Source: Bryopsis sp. KO-2023
Taxonomy: Eukaryota > Chlorophyta > Ulvophyceae > Bryopsidales > Bryopsidaceae
Reading direction: 5' to 3'
Length of the DNA: 64,000 nt
NCBI GenBank assembly: GCA_030272585.1
Contig: BSYQ01000017.1
Location: 124,001-188,000, forward strand
The notes beneath the pieces are model-generated. The model saw nothing but the letters and a program-made list of their open reading frames with translations. It ran no database searches and had not been told where the DNA came from. Positions 1 through 11,649 of the stretch are shown here, in pieces. Each line of letters opens with the position of its first letter. Within the stretch, counting starts at the first letter, position 1. The translations under genes and the position numbers were made by a program.

Positions 1-180
1 TCGAAGAATCCTTACATCCCACAGCTGATCAGACCTCGTTCAAAAAGGAAACGAAACAAAATAATAAAATGCCCGAATTGGAAAACATGGAAGAAGTTTG
101 TTTCAAAAAAAACAAGCCAATCTTGCTACCCGACAGATGAAGCAGATAAAACCCTGACGAAAGAGATATGTTTTCAGAAT

Positions 181-733
181 TTAGCGCTCCCCGGTGGTGT
201 CCGTGTTGCCATCGTTGCTGGCCCCCGAGTCAACTTCAGACTCGTCCGTCGGGCTGTGGTCGGGGCAGTCATGGTCTGGCTCGCCGTCGCCGTCGTGGTC
301 GTGGTCCGCGTGGACGTCGTTGCAGTCGTCGTCTTCGTGGTCCTCGGGGCCGTGGTCCTGCTTGCCGTCGCCATCGTGGTCGTGATCCTCGTCCTCGTGG
401 TCTTCGGGGCCGTGGTCCTGCTTGCCGTCGCCGTCGTGGTCGTGATCCTCGTGGCCGTGATCCTCATGGCCGTGGTCCTCATGGCCGTGATCCTCATGGC
501 CGTTTTCGAGGAGTTTCCTGGCGCTACCCATAGCGTTATCTGTGGAAAAAGCAATCATCAGATCTTACCGACGGTCCTAACAGCGGATCGATCGCGATGT
601 CTTCCATGCTTTTTCTTGTCTGCTCTTTTAAGCTGCACGAACGTGGGTCGGACTCACCCGTTTCGATGTTGGCGAAGGCGATGGAAGCGGCGCAAGCGAG
701 AACGAACAGGCACAGGACTTTGGAGAAGGCCAT
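181..733 (-). CDS. Secreted His/Asp-rich repeat protein (2 exons)
   Basis: Predicted 144-residue protein. Exon 1 (733-658) encodes a clear signal peptide: Met-Ala-Phe-Ser-Lys, a hydrophobic core LCLFVLACAA, and likely cleavage after AFA near residue 21. A GTGAGT donor at 657 joins in phase 1 to an acceptor ending at 540. This opens the frame of exon 2 (539-181); without splicing exon 1 soon meets a stop. Exon 2 encodes four HEDHG-type repeats (about residues 40-58) followed by three DHDHDGDG blocks separated by KQDHGPEDHED segments, then an acidic Ser/Asp tail. There are only two cysteines in the mature part. The composition suggests binding of divalent metals (Zn, Cu, Ni or Ca) outside the cell or in the secretory pathway; this is inference, and no named family is recognised. 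The other splice phase would give a Thr/Arg-rich product and is less convincing. Confidence 0.6.
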
Positions 734-1440
734 GGCGTCCGGAATATCGAAAAACGAGAAATGAAACGAGAAAGCCTACTGGTGCTCGATCTATTTGGGT
801 TTGTTGTGGATGCGGAGGCGCTGTTGGGAATGATTGTGTTGTGTTGGCACTGCCTTTTATTCTGTGGCGCCTGTTCCTGGAAACAGGCGCCACAGAAGGG
901 GGCCCTATCCTAGTTTCCATACAACTTGAGTAGACTTTTGGTACATGTCCGTTTGTGTAGGGGTCTGTGCTGTAACTTATTGGTCATTTTAATCATTCTA
1001 CTGTAACTTGGCTGGCTGTGCAGGCTTGTATGTCTGATTTTGTAACTCTTTTTCCCGGAGCATCCTGGGTTAAAACAGCGCCCATGGGCCACACACGTCG
1101 CTTCCCCTTGAGAATCCATGCGTTACGTGACACCCATTCCTAACGCTCAATCCCTTCAATCAATAATTACATGTTTGTCTTCCAGTTCCACGGCAGAACG
1201 GGCATGTTTGCAATTGCAAGGGCTTTCTCTTTCATTGCATAGGCCTCCATTTAGCCTGCTATCTAGAAGGTTTGTTTTCTTTGTTGCTGTTGAAGGATCA
1301 TGGAGGGTGGTGGGCACCCTTGTTGAATCAGCTCGACGGGGGATCTATCTCGACTCAACAGTTTTATTGATTGATTGATTGATTGAGCTATCTTTTTCTT
1401 GAGCGACCTTTGTTGTTGTTGGGTTCTGTTTTTATGTAAT

Positions 1441-1480
1441 TATGTTATGTTATGTTATGTTATGTTATGTTATGTTATGT
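1441..1480. repeat. (TATGT)8 microsatellite
   Basis: Eight uninterrupted TATGT units, preceded by GTAAT. The reverse complement of the same junction (CATAACATAACATAATTACA) appears at about 19,890 and 20,000, so the repeat is dispersed rather than purely local. Confidence 0.9.
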
Positions 1481-1704
1481 TTTTTTGGACCGAGGATAGA
1501 CATGTCTTCCACTTTGCCCATATTTTTTACAGCTGCTTTGAAACTTCCCCAAGGGAAGTTTCCCCCCCTTCCCCTGCTTGCTTTAAACTTTGGTCGTAAC
1601 ATCCAGAGCTCCTCACACATCGTAACGGCGGCGGGTTTCTCGGCGACATTCCGGCGCGATGGATAAAGCCTTAAAGGTCGTTTACATAGGATATCCTTTG
1701 TTTG

Positions 1705-2001
1705 CTATCGAACGAGGTAACCATACGGCCGTGTGGAATCTTGCTTAGACAGGTGTCCTAGTCCAAGCAAGAACACAATCAAACTACAACAAAAAGAGGC
1801 CATCACCCCCCATAGTCCAAGCAAGAACTGTTGAGTAACCGTGGGGGCAATCATCAAGCACTTAGAACGGTCGTTGTGGACTTGAATGTGAAGAGAGGAA
1901 GGTAAGCCCGTGGCAACCACCACTTGGAGTGTCTTCGTCAAAGGTAAATTTTCTTGGTTTATTGGACCAGATTTTCCAACCTGAAACCCCGGTATGAGCA
2001 T
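1705..2001 (-). CDS. Possible small one-TM protein (uncertain)
   Basis: A 98-codon frame starting at an ATG (2001-1999). It contains one hydrophobic stretch (FLLGLWGVMASFCCSLIVFL) that could span a membrane, and ends TRPYGYLVR. The underlying DNA includes a short direct repeat (AGTCCAAGCAAGAAC, twice), which weakens the coding case. No family is recognised, no signal peptide precedes the frame and no spliced partner was found. It may be chance. Confidence 0.2.
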   Translation of the reverse strand: MLIPGFQVGKSGPINQENLPLTKTLQVVVATGLPSSLHIQVHNDRSKCLMIAPTVTQQFLLGLWGVMASFCCSLIVFLLGLGHLSKQDSTRPYGYLVR

Positions 2002-2384
2002 TTCCACCCCCTTTTTTCTGGGTTCTGTGAGTGTTGGCTTTATTTTGCTATTTTTTTGTTTGAGAGGGGTGGGGGGGGGGAAACACAGGAAATTTGATAG
2101 AGACTACTGAATATGCGTCCCGCACATATTACACACTCATACAAGCAAAAAAGACAACCCCACCAAATTGAAACTCGGCCACGTTCCACACATAACATCC
2201 CCCCTCCTTGACTCATCAAAACAAACAGATTTTACAAAAGGAAAAAAAAAACCCAAAAAAAACCACACCAACACTACTCCTTCTAGAAAAGATCCACCCA
2301 CTCACAATAAGCCATATGAAAACGAAAACACACACACACAATATATTTATGTTTATATCATTCTTGGAATCAGGAATCAGCATA

Positions 2385-5300
2385 TCATTCTGAAATGTCC
2401 ATCGCTTGGGTGTCTTTTTCTGGCAAACAGCATTTCCCCGGTTGGAAATTGAAGAGGAGATCTTTGATGACTTGGCCTGATAGCCCTTTGATTTGCTCCA
2501 CGGCCATTTTGGTGGTGTCTTGACAAATGCGTGAAAGCTGGCTTTCCTCCGTTTTCTTTTCCCCACCCAAAAATCTGCCCATCTTGTGCTGAACCTGGAA
2601 ACAATAATGAGTCTCCTTTTTAATTTCGAATTCTCTACATTTAAAATAGAATATCAAGAGATGATGGCAAGGTCCAATTAGTCCCCCCCCCAAAAAAAAC
2701 AATAAATAAAATAAATAATCACAATGAATAAATAAGAAATAACGATGTCAACGAAAATATCCTCTGAGGGTATTTTTTCACCCTCAGAGAAGAAAAAAAT
2801 AACAAAAAATAGAACTGCTGTCTTGTTTTCTAAATTGTTTTCTCAATCCTCACACTTCTCAAACTAAAAAAAAAACGATCTCATTATTCGACAACCCCCC
2901 CCCTCTTTTCCTACCTGATTTTCAGCTTGTTCGATTTTTTCGGCCACGTCCGAAATCTGTCCGGAAATGAAATCTCTGTTGGAAATCAGGGGCGAGGAGG
3001 AAAGCGTGTTGAGCCAATACTTGCTCCACAGCAGGTCCAGCAGGTGGGAATCCACGCTCGACTTGAAATAACTGATATCCAGCGTGTAGTACTGGCTAGC
3101 ATGCACCCCGAAATCCTCGATTTTGCTCAAAGGGATGGTTTGATATTCAGAGGGGCCCTCCTCCGGGGGTTTGAAGCCCTCGGGGTAGGTCCGGAAAGCT
3201 CCGATTTCGACTTTCCCAGAGGCCATGGTTCTGACTGGGTCGATAACGATCGCCAGCCAAGGATCTTGCCCCTGGTGGTGTTGTTAACACAAAGTTGTGT
3301 GGGGTGTGAAAAATTGAAATCGGAATTTTGCATCGTTTGAAAGTAGCATGCAATAGCGGGAATCATGGGTCCACAAAAAAAAAGAAAGTATTCTTAAAAC
3401 TAGTATGTATACTTTTTTTTGAGTCGATTAAAAAAAAATTGAGACACAAAAATTGAGCCAAAATCAAAACACATGTCCACTCTCTTTCGACAACCTCATT
3501 CCTCGCCAATCCAGAAAGAAACGCAGGGCATCCAAAAAGAAAAGAAAAATGGCAAATCTATGCATTCGTGTTTGATCGGACTTTGCTCTATCACTCACCT
3601 GTTGGTTTATCATTTGTGTGGTGACATCGATTCCAGAAAGCCAACATCCATACCCTGGATGACTATGATACCACCCAATCACATTTTCCTTCATGCCCAA
3701 TTTCTGAAACACAAAAAAAAGGTATTGTTTTCAAGTTTGCATTTCAACAAAGAAATTAATCGGACGAAAATTGGAAAATAATTGCAAATTGGACGATGAC
3801 AGTTTCTTTTGTGAGCATTATTTGGTTTGGATCTTAAAAAAAACATTGAACATATATAGATGCTCAATGTTCATTCATAATTGATGGTATGATTTTTTTT
3901 CAAAAAAAAACTTACATGGAAGCAAAGAGCAGAACAAATTTACATGCTATTTGAATTTTTTATTTTGTTTTATTGATTCTACCAAAAAGCATTCTTTCTC
4001 CACATATCAAAAAGCTCCTTCCCCCCCCCCCAAAAAAAAAAAGCAAAAAACATTGCGAACCAGTCAACATGACTGAAAATTTTGTCCAAGAAATCGAAAA
4101 AAGTTACCTCACCTGTGATTTCTCGAGGTAATCGAACATGTAAATGTTTGCTTCGTCCATTACATTGACCCTTGTTTCGGTGCCCTCCACCGGAAGAGGA
4201 AAACTGTCCACCACTACAAAAGTATCGTTGACGATTTTGCCTTGCAACAGCCCCATCACCTTTCATTGCATTTCGATTTTTTTTTATTTGTTCAGAAGAA
4301 CACCAAAACCATCAAAAGCAAATCGAGAAAAAGAAAAAGGAGAAAAAACGAAGGAAGGATAAGGAACTTCCGCAGATATTTTTTTCGGTGTGTTTTGATG
4401 TGGTTTTTTTTGGACGACATCATTAACAACAAAAAAAAAATCGAAAACGTGTCGGTTGAAAAATGGAAAAGAAGAAAGAAAAGAAAAAAGAAGTGACAAA
4501 TATTGACATCCTGTGTTCCAGCAGAAAACATCAAAATTTTGAAACGAAGCATCAAGTGAAAAAATTGCTGGCAAATAATTCGTTCTTGGTTTTTCTGCTT
4601 TTTTTGTTTTTTTTGTTCGTTTGTTTTTTTATTTTCTATTAAGAAAACGTAATTTCAAATCCGTTCATTTATGCACATCACAGCTCCAACTGTCGAAACA
4701 TTTCCAAAACATTTCCTTAATTAATTATTTAAAAAAAATTGACTTCTCTTGATACGAGAAAGAACAACTGATATTTTGTTTGTTTAAGTTTTTTAAGAAA
4801 TACCTCCAAACTTCCGCCTGATCTTGCATGCATTGCGATTTTCAGCAATGCCAGCGCTGACATCCGAGTGCTGCCAGAAAAAAATAAAATCAACAAAAAA
4901 ATTATCGAACGATCACTTCAACAAAGATCCCCTCCCCATAAACAAACAAGCAAAAAAAAAGCAAAAGGATATGATGTTTTTTAAAAAGGAATGAAATGAA
5001 AAATGAAAAAAAACAACTGTGGCTTGTAACTGACACAACTAGATTTGCTGTCGGCTAATTCCTCGTCACTTTTTTTGTTTTGGTTCATGTCTGACATACA
5101 TATTATAAATAAATTTAACCAGTTTCAATTTTTTCATCATTCAAAATACAATCGAAAAGGCGAGGGCCCTTCCTGAGGAGGGTTTCAATTTTACCAAAAA
5201 TGGACAGATGCGGGTCAGACTGGGCATTTCAGTTTCTTGCTGTTAGAGCGGTGGGCCCATAATGTTATCCTTACGAAAACGCAGGAAAAAATACAAAAAA

Positions 5301-5757
5301 ATAAAAATAAACACAGTAACCCCATAGCACTCATTTGTATAGCAGGCAAGCTACTTGGAACTTCCACCTCGGTGTAATAATATTTGAAAAATTATCTTAA
5401 AAAAGGCAATTCTAGAATGTAAAAACATATTACGCAAATATATATAATCTCAAGACACCAGTAGATTCCTTGGGAGCTTATCGGAAAACTGTTACTGAAA
5501 TTTCTCCTCAGGAAAATCAACATTGAGTTTGACACCCACTGCTTACGAATATTGAAAAAATTCTCCTGGACAAAAAAATGAAAAAAAACAGAAGGTGAAA
5601 CGTACTGTTTAAAGTAGTTCGGGTCGGCTTGCCAGGGCCTCCTCCTCCTCACTGCGGCCTCCTCGGCGGCATTGTATCGAAACATCGAGTCGTTGTCCGT
5701 CAAGCTCTGCACGTTGTTTTCCATCTCCCATCTCGTACGCGCTACTGCAGAATCCAT
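2385..5757 (-). CDS. CSN5: COP9 signalosome subunit 5 (CSN5/JAB1), 6 exons
   Basis: Catalytic JAMM/MPN+ metalloprotease of the COP9 signalosome, which removes NEDD8 from cullins and so regulates cullin-RING ubiquitin ligases. Exons on the minus strand: 5757-5606, 4870-4804, 4259-4113, 3703-3599, 3271-2915 and 2594-2385. All junctions are GT-AG and in phase, giving 345 residues, close to the family length. The N-terminus carries the conserved [10 protein letters not shown] block; exon 3 supplies EVMGLLQGK; exon 4 has the complete zinc signature [14 protein letters not shown] (H-x-H-x7-S-x2-D). Exon 5 has [11 protein letters not shown] and the conserved [14 protein letters not shown] and DLLWSKYW segments. 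All metal ligands are present, so the enzyme should be active. The gene shares a 668-bp spacer with the divergent secreted-protein gene at 6426. Confidence 0.95.
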
Positions 5758-6425
5758 AGCTCTTTGGGAAAAAAGATGAACTTCTTTTCACCCCACCGAT
5801 GATCCGATCAAGAAAACCCACGGGGACAAAAAAAGCAGGAAAACAAAGATAGAAGGAGGGGCGATCGTAAAGGAATCTGTTGGTGCAAGACTGGCGCTCC
5901 TTTCTGGTGAAAAAAAAAACTGTTCAGTGGAGGGCTGGGGGGTGTTCCGAAAAAGTGTGAAAAAAGGTCGACGTCGACAGGGATGAGTAATGACTCATGG
6001 GAATTAGTACTCATTTGGGAATTAGGTTTAGCTTTTCAGTCTGACTGAAGAGAAGTCCCAGCTTTCACTCCACCGCGATCCTCTCGGCTTTCTCGCGAAG
6101 GGCAGCCTTCTTTTCACTTCTTTTCAAACAGAACTTGCTTCTGTTGCAAGTGTGATATCACACGCGCGCGGGGGCTTCCGGAAACTGAAAGAGAAAGAAA
6201 GAAACGGAATCCTGCGCGAAATCGAGGGAAAAAAAAACAGACGTGGGGCGAGAGCAGAATAAGGGAAAAGAGAATCGTTCGAGAGGAGAAGAAAGGAGAA
6301 GAAAAACACAAAAGTTTTGGAAAGGAAGGTTACGAGGGGTGCGAAAGAGACGGTTTTGAAAGGGAAAGGAGGAAGCAAGAGAAGAAAAAAAAGGAACGGA
6401 AAAAAAAAAGCTTCGAAAGAACGAG
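5758..6425. promoter_or_regulatory. Shared upstream region of divergent gene pair
   Basis: The only spacer between the CSN5 start (minus) and the secreted-protein start (plus), so it must hold both promoters. It contains inverted copies of TTTCTCGC/GCGAGA-like sequence around 6090 and a CGCGCGCG run at 6163-6170. No TATA box is obvious on either side. The promoter assignment is positional inference. Confidence 0.45.
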
Positions 6426-8179
6426 ATGACGGGCGTGGGAGTATGCGTGGTGGTTCTCGCGTTCGTTTGCGGATTGCATTCGACTTCTGCAGGTAACGTA
6501 GAAAAAGAAAAAGAAACGGAAACGTTCGCGAGATTCTTGAGTGGAGAAGAAAGCGCTCGAATAACTGAATTCTGGAATTCTCGACGAGCTCGGGCTCTGT
6601 TTCTTTTTTATTTTGCCATTTGACGAAAAGAAAAGAAAAAGTGGTTTGTCTGGGTGTGGAAGCTGGAACTACGGGGCCTGCTGTTACTAAAATGACATAT
6701 TTCATAATATGATTATCTAAGAATGCGTTTCTAAACCTCCTGAAAATTGAAGAGGAGAGCTTGTAGATTAACTGTCGCAGACATCCCTTCCCCCCCCCCA
6801 AAAAAAATATAAAAAAATAAAATTAAGACATTCAAAAAATTCATTGCATTTAGGGTCGGATCTGTTGAAGGATATCTGTAAATTTTTGAAACTGCACCAA
6901 AAATCAAGGACATCAACTTATGACAACACTTGATTAATTTAATTTGTTATTTTCACCATCAGTGGAGGCCTTTTTTTTGTTTTTCTTAAACTTTATGTGA
7001 GCACCTCTTGCCCCTCCCCCACCCACCCAAAATGGAAAAGTTTCAAAATCCTTTTTTTCATTGTCTTAACACATTTTTTTTCCCTGCAGCTGGAAGTTTT
7101 TTCCATGCAAAATGATGTCCTGTGGCCCATATTTTTTCCCCCTTTTTATTTTTGTTAAAAAAATTGCTGAATGACCCACGTGCAAATGAATTGGCGATGT
7201 TCTGTCATGAATACCCACATGTTAATGCTATCCACCAGGTCGAGTCCCCCCCTCTGTCGGCTGGAACGGAGGTCCTTCAGCTCCACCAGCCAATGGTGAT
7301 TCCACCGGAGGGACCCCAGCAGCCGGCGGCAGTTCGAAAGAAGGCTTCCTAACCCCAGCACCCCCAGCAGCCGGCGGCAATGCAAACGGAGGGACCCCAG
7401 CTCCAGCAGTAGCCGGTGGCGATTCAAACGGAGGCACTGCCACCAACCCCAATCCAATGTTAGTTCCATCCGGAACTCTCGGAGCCACCTCCATTCCCAT
7501 ATTCTTGACGGAGGGCGCCGACCTCTCTTCGCTCGACATCGAAACCATCCAAAACGTGGCGTCGAGCCCTGTGTCTGACCTGGGACCAGTTCTTTCCAAA
7601 AATGCAGGAGGAGGTTCTGCTACTGCCACATCCGCCAGTGTCCTCACTGATGGGGCAGCATCAACTGCCGCCTCCAGCTCCTCCGCTCTTTCCACCAGCA
7701 ATGGATTTTGCGATTATCGATGCCTCCAAAACGTGTCATGCCAACCCAACACCCCCTTGTGCCAAACGACAATAATCGTGGCAGGCAGCGTGTATTGCCG
7801 ATTCTTCTCCGGCTGCCCTGCGGGACGGCCCCTCTTCTCGGTGGTTTACATCCCGCTGAACCCGTTCGGTAGAACCTCGGGTGCCTCCTCCTCCTCCGCG
7901 TTCACTTCGAAATCTCTGGATGGGGGGGCAGCTACGGCCTCGTTGGCACCTGCGGATTCGACCTCCATCACAGCATCAGGTGCGTCAGGTCTGTCTGGGG
8001 GACCGACGGCAGCTTCTGCATCCAGCTCCTCCACCACTCAGGCGTCCAGGGTGGGAGGGGTCGACGGACAGACCACCGCTTCAGCGTCGGCCTCCGGGGG
8101 GGTCCCTGAGGTTCGTGTTGTGTCTACCCTCCCAGAATTGCCGGAAAGTCTGAAACCCCTCGATGGGGGCAATAAATGA
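6426..8179 (+). CDS. Secreted Ser/Ala/Gly-rich protein with six-Cys core (2 exons)
   Basis: Predicted 335-residue secreted or cell-surface protein. Exon 1 (6426-6492) encodes a signal peptide with hydrophobic core VCVVVLAFVCGL. A GTAACG donor joins in phase 1 to exon 2 (7239-8179, acceptor CCACCAG). The region before the longest ATG-initiated frame then reads without stops as Gly/Pro/Ala-rich repeats (PAAGG, NGGTPA). Residues about 180-215 hold six cysteines (CDYRC, SCQ, LCQ, YCR, GCP), suggesting a small disulphide-bonded domain. It is flanked by Ser/Thr/Ala linkers that look like O-glycosylation substrates. No named family is recognised. A structural wall or secreted-matrix role is inference from composition. 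The 746-nt intron is T-rich, like those of neighbouring genes. Confidence 0.6.
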
Positions 8180-10414
8180 TGCGATCCATGGATGGATTGT
8201 GAAGCCTGCGGGGTGGATATGATTTAAAAAAAAAAGTGGGAGTTTTGAAATGTGGGGCTGCTTTTTATATTTTGAAAGAATGTGGTGCGACTGGGTGGCC
8301 GAGGCGATGGGTTGATTTCTGCATGGCGAGAGGAAGGGGGGGGGGGGGTTACAAAACTCCCTCCCAAAGATTTTATGGATAAAAAGAATGTACACAGCGG
8401 AAAAAAATCACTTTTTTTTTTTTTGGTGTGGGGGGGGAAGGCAGTTGGTGAAGTGCGGTCGAAATCAAGTGAAAAACAAGAATGCAAAAAAAAACCATAA
8501 GAAAAAACACCACGGAATTGAAAAGATGAAAGGATTTGAGAATTAACGATTTCGTGTCTCTCTGTGTGTGGTCCGATTTGCTGGTGCTTTTTTTTTTTTC
8601 ATTTTTTTTTTTTCTTGGAGAAATTCCAGCGGTGTGCATTCCCAGGAACAGTTTTTTTTTTTTTTTTGGATGTGTGTGTATTTGTGTGATCCGCTTTTTC
8701 TTGCTTGTTTATGGAAGAACATCGATGGGTTATCGTTTTGTTTCCTTTTTGGTCGTGTTTATTGGGAGGGGGGAGTTAGAATGGACCGAAAAGAAAAAAA
8801 AAATCAGGGCTTGATAATTGGGGTGTTAAATTAGGATGTGCAAAAGAAAAAAGAAAACAAAAATTTGAACGTCAAGATAATTCTATTTTCGTCAGTTGGA
8901 TGGTTAGTTTTCTTTTATATTTTGTCGATTTAAAGAAAAAGAAAGAAAGAAAAAAATCCTCTCTGAATAATATTTGTTTTTGTGGTGTTTTTTTTTTTTC
9001 TAGGCGAAAGAATAAAGTCACTCCTTTTTTAAATATTTGGAAAAAAAAACCAAAGCAAAAGCAAACGAAAAGAAGGGGAAAAAAAACAGAAATAAATAAA
9101 AGGGATATGGGTGGGTTTGCTCTTTTGTGGTGAACAGACATTTTCCCTACCTGAAGATAAGGGGGTTCGTCAATCGTTAAAATATCTATATGCTTGCTTG
9201 TGGTTTTAGGAATTTGAAAAAAAAACAAAACGATGGGGAGTCTTCAGAGCCCTCCATCTTGTGTAAAAATGATAACCAAAAAAGAAAATTTTTCTTTTTT
9301 GGTCTTTTTTTGCTTCCTTTTTGATCCGAAAATGACAGTGCATGGGGTTGTTTTCAACTCCCAGTGAAAAAGTTCTTTTCGTGTGCATTACATAAAACTA
9401 ATGGATGTTGGCTGTGCATCTTCCTCTTTTTTGTTTTTTTAAAGAATATGTTCCCTTTTTTCAACCTTTTAGTCCAAAAAAAAAACTGGACGACGAGTGC
9501 CACTGGGGGAGATCAGTGCTGCTGGTCGATGGATCCATTATTATTATTATGGATATTTTAAGAAGGGTTTCATTTCCTGCCCTTCAACCATATTATCGAT
9601 CAATCAAGACCCTCAGCAAAAGAAGTCACAGTCAATATACAATCAAAGAAAAAAAAGATCAGAGACTGTGGCTGGAGCCGCCACCTTCGGCATTAGGTCT
9701 TGTTGTGTTTTCCCCATTTCTGCCTGGAGACCCCTCTACCTTCAGAAAATCAAGCAGACAGAAATTGAATGGCTGTCTTTGGATGAGATGTTAGCATCCG
9801 GAATCAAACCAAACCTCCAAAGCAAATTTGAAGGGGTTCATCGATCCTTATTTGTTTGTTTGAGGGGGGTTGAAATTTCGGCGTTCTCCCATCTTGTCCG
9901 ATCTGTCAAATCAAAGCACATGCCCGACATGCATGTGCATGCACATGCATACGCACATGCTGCGTTCTCACACCCCTGCTGACTCCGTGGTGTGAGTTCG
10001 AGCAAGGAAATCAGCGACGTCCAAGATCTGAGTTTCACCAGTCATTCCCAAGAGTTGGAAAGTGACGATGGCCGTGGCGCGGGTGGAAAGTTCTCCACAC
10101 GGACAGTTCTCCACACGGACAGTTCTCCACACGGACGAAAGCACCAAGCGCATGACAGTGGAAACAACAATGATTACACACGCAGAAGCCGCCCGCCCTC
10201 TGTCTCGGAAATAAGTTCAACATATACCTCATTTGACACTGTTTTGATGATAACAGCCCTCCGACGACAGCTTGGTCAGTGAGAGGAGTTCCTCGACAGC
10301 TCAAAGGTAGACAAAAAGATAGGACGGTCGAAAGCGATCGCTTGACATGGACAAGGCAACGTTGTCGACAACAAACAGACTGTTGTTGTAGCGTTGTGAC
10401 ATCCGTTGTATTTT
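8180..10414. other. Gene-free homopolymer-rich intergenic region
   Basis: Long A, T and G tracts dominate 8220-9490. A GCATGCACATGC-type run lies near 9930-9960. Frames here are short, lack family resemblance and show no plausible splice partners. Nothing supportable as a gene was seen. Confidence 0.6.
10090..10137 (+). repeat. Three tandem 16-bp units upstream of a UBL-ART gene
   Basis: Three near-perfect head-to-tail copies of GTTCTCCACACGGACA, about 690 bp before the start codon at 10822. They could be clustered regulatory sites, but this is positional only. Confidence 0.8.
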
Positions 10415-10790
10415 TTTTTGCCCATTGTGGCCCCCCAAACAATTTGTCTAGCAGTTTTTTGGGCCATATAAGGGCCTACTTTTTTGTAGGACAATATTGG
10501 GGCACAAAAGAACCACATTTCACCCCTGAAGTTGGTAGGGATGGGGTCACATCCAAGAAAATAGTATACTATAGGCAGGCTGTTCTCGTAGTGGTAATAA
10601 TCGGCGATTCCACAGATCTTGAGGAGAGAAATCAAGCTTGTGTTGGAAACCATGTAAAAAGTCTAATAGTTTTGGGGGCCACTTTCTCATTTTTTCGAAC
10701 AAATTGGGGCCACAAAAGGGCCACAAGTAGATGAAACAGCCAAATTTAGGGCCACTTTTGGACAGGAAAAAATTGAGAAAAAACTACCTG
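10415..10790 (+). repeat. Dispersed 'GGGCCAC' repeat, copy 1
   Basis: Contains several GGGGCCAC/GGGCCA motifs and the stretch ATGAAACAGCCAAATTTAGG followed by GCCACTTTTG. The same stretch with one change recurs at 58,987-59,018 in a comparable context. Likely a short non-autonomous dispersed element; termini are undefined. Confidence 0.55.
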
Positions 10791-10821
10791 GTGGCATTCC
10801 AGGTTTTGATGGTATTATAAC

Positions 10822-11649
10822 ATGCTTCGTTCAACAAATGGAGCACCAAGATTTAGGGGAAATGCACTGGTGTCGGGGAATCATCTTTCCGATCGAGAGC
10901 AGTTCCGCATTCATATCGCGACCCTCGCGGGGAAGTACTATTCAATCATGGCCCTCTCTCGTTTAACTGTGAGAGACCTGAAAACGATGATCCAAAGTGT
11001 GGAAGGTAGCGCCCCAGACGACCAGATCTTGATATGGGCAGGGAAGCAGCTCGAAAACGACAGAACACTTGCGGAGTGTAATGTCAAAAAGAGTTGCACG
11101 CTGCAGCTCTTCTCAATTTCCGATATATTAGCGCAGATGGGCACAACCCTTGTCGGCGGATGCATGGAGGTGAACGCGAGTGTGCTGGCTCCTGACCACA
11201 ACTTTGACTTCACTAACACGAAAGAGAGTGGTTCGTCCTATCGACGAGGGGGCGAACTCTATAAGAGACCTTGCGGCTGGAAAGGGTATGGTCTGGCCGT
11301 CTCGGGTAGATATGAGGATGATGTTTGGTTGAGCGACAAACCAGGTGGTGGCGGCTGGCCGGTTTCGTACCACGGGACATCGAAGGATTGCGCCAAGGCC
11401 ATTGCGGAAATGGGCTTTCTGCTCTCCAAAGCCAAACGTTGCAGCTATGGTCGTGGCATCTACACCACCCCAGACATCCGAACAGCGATTGGTTTCTCGA
11501 CACCGTTCTATAACGACAGACGAAAGTTCGTAGTCGTTCTACAGAACCGGGTCAATCCGAAAACATTGCGCAAGGTTGCAACTCCATACTGGTTGAGCCC
11601 GAATGAAGACGACGTGCGGCCGTATCGCATTCTGATTAAAAAAATTTGA
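10822..11649 (+). CDS. Ubiquitin-like/PARP-like ART fusion protein, copy A
   Basis: Single-exon frame of 275 residues. Residues about 27-98 form a ubiquitin-like (beta-grasp) domain recognisable by PDDQILIWAGKQLENDRTL, aligned with the [19 protein letters not shown] region of ubiquitin. It ends LQLFSIS, not Gly-Gly, so processing like ubiquitin is not expected. After a linker, residues about 128-275 carry a PARP-like ART domain: His in YHGT (183-186), Tyr in GRGIYTTPD (210-218) and Glu in SPNEDDVRPY. This matches the H-Y-E arrangement of PARPs. The conserved block RGGELYKRPCGW lies between the two domains. The likely activity is NAD-dependent transfer of ADP-ribose; this is inferred from motifs and not proven. 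It is closest in the window to the copy at 22832-23695. Confidence 0.85.
   Translation: MLRSTNGAPRFRGNALVSGNHLSDREQFRIHIATLAGKYYSIMALSRLTVRDLKTMIQSVEGSAPDDQILIWAGKQLENDRTLAECNVKKSCTLQLFSISDILAQMGTTLVGGCMEVNASVLAPDHNFDFTNTKESGSSYRRGGELYKRPCGWKGYGLAVSGRYEDDVWLSDKPGGGGWPVSYHGTSKDCAKAIAEMGFLLSKAKRCSYGRGIYTTPDIRTAIGFSTPFYNDRRKFVVVLQNRVNPKTLRKVATPYWLSPNEDDVRPYRILIKKI

Larger units (their letters stand above)
734..2384. other. Intergenic stretch with microsatellites
   Basis: Between the His/Asp-rich gene and the 3' end of CSN5. It holds an ATTG microsatellite (about 1366-1386), a TATGT array (1441-1480) and A/C-rich low-complexity sequence at 2040-2340. One 98-codon minus-strand frame is listed separately. 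I see no other supportable gene. Confidence 0.6.

Noticed and set aside
536..568. A 29-nt mini-intron (GTAAGA to CACAG) in the first gene
   Set aside because: It would join in the wrong phase for the His/Asp repeats; the longer intron from the GTGAGT donor at 657 gives the correct phase and a normal length.
168..933. Arg/Gly- and Val-rich plus-strand frames opposite the first gene
   Set aside because: Antisense shadows of the His/Asp repeats; the minus strand has a signal peptide and an in-phase intron.
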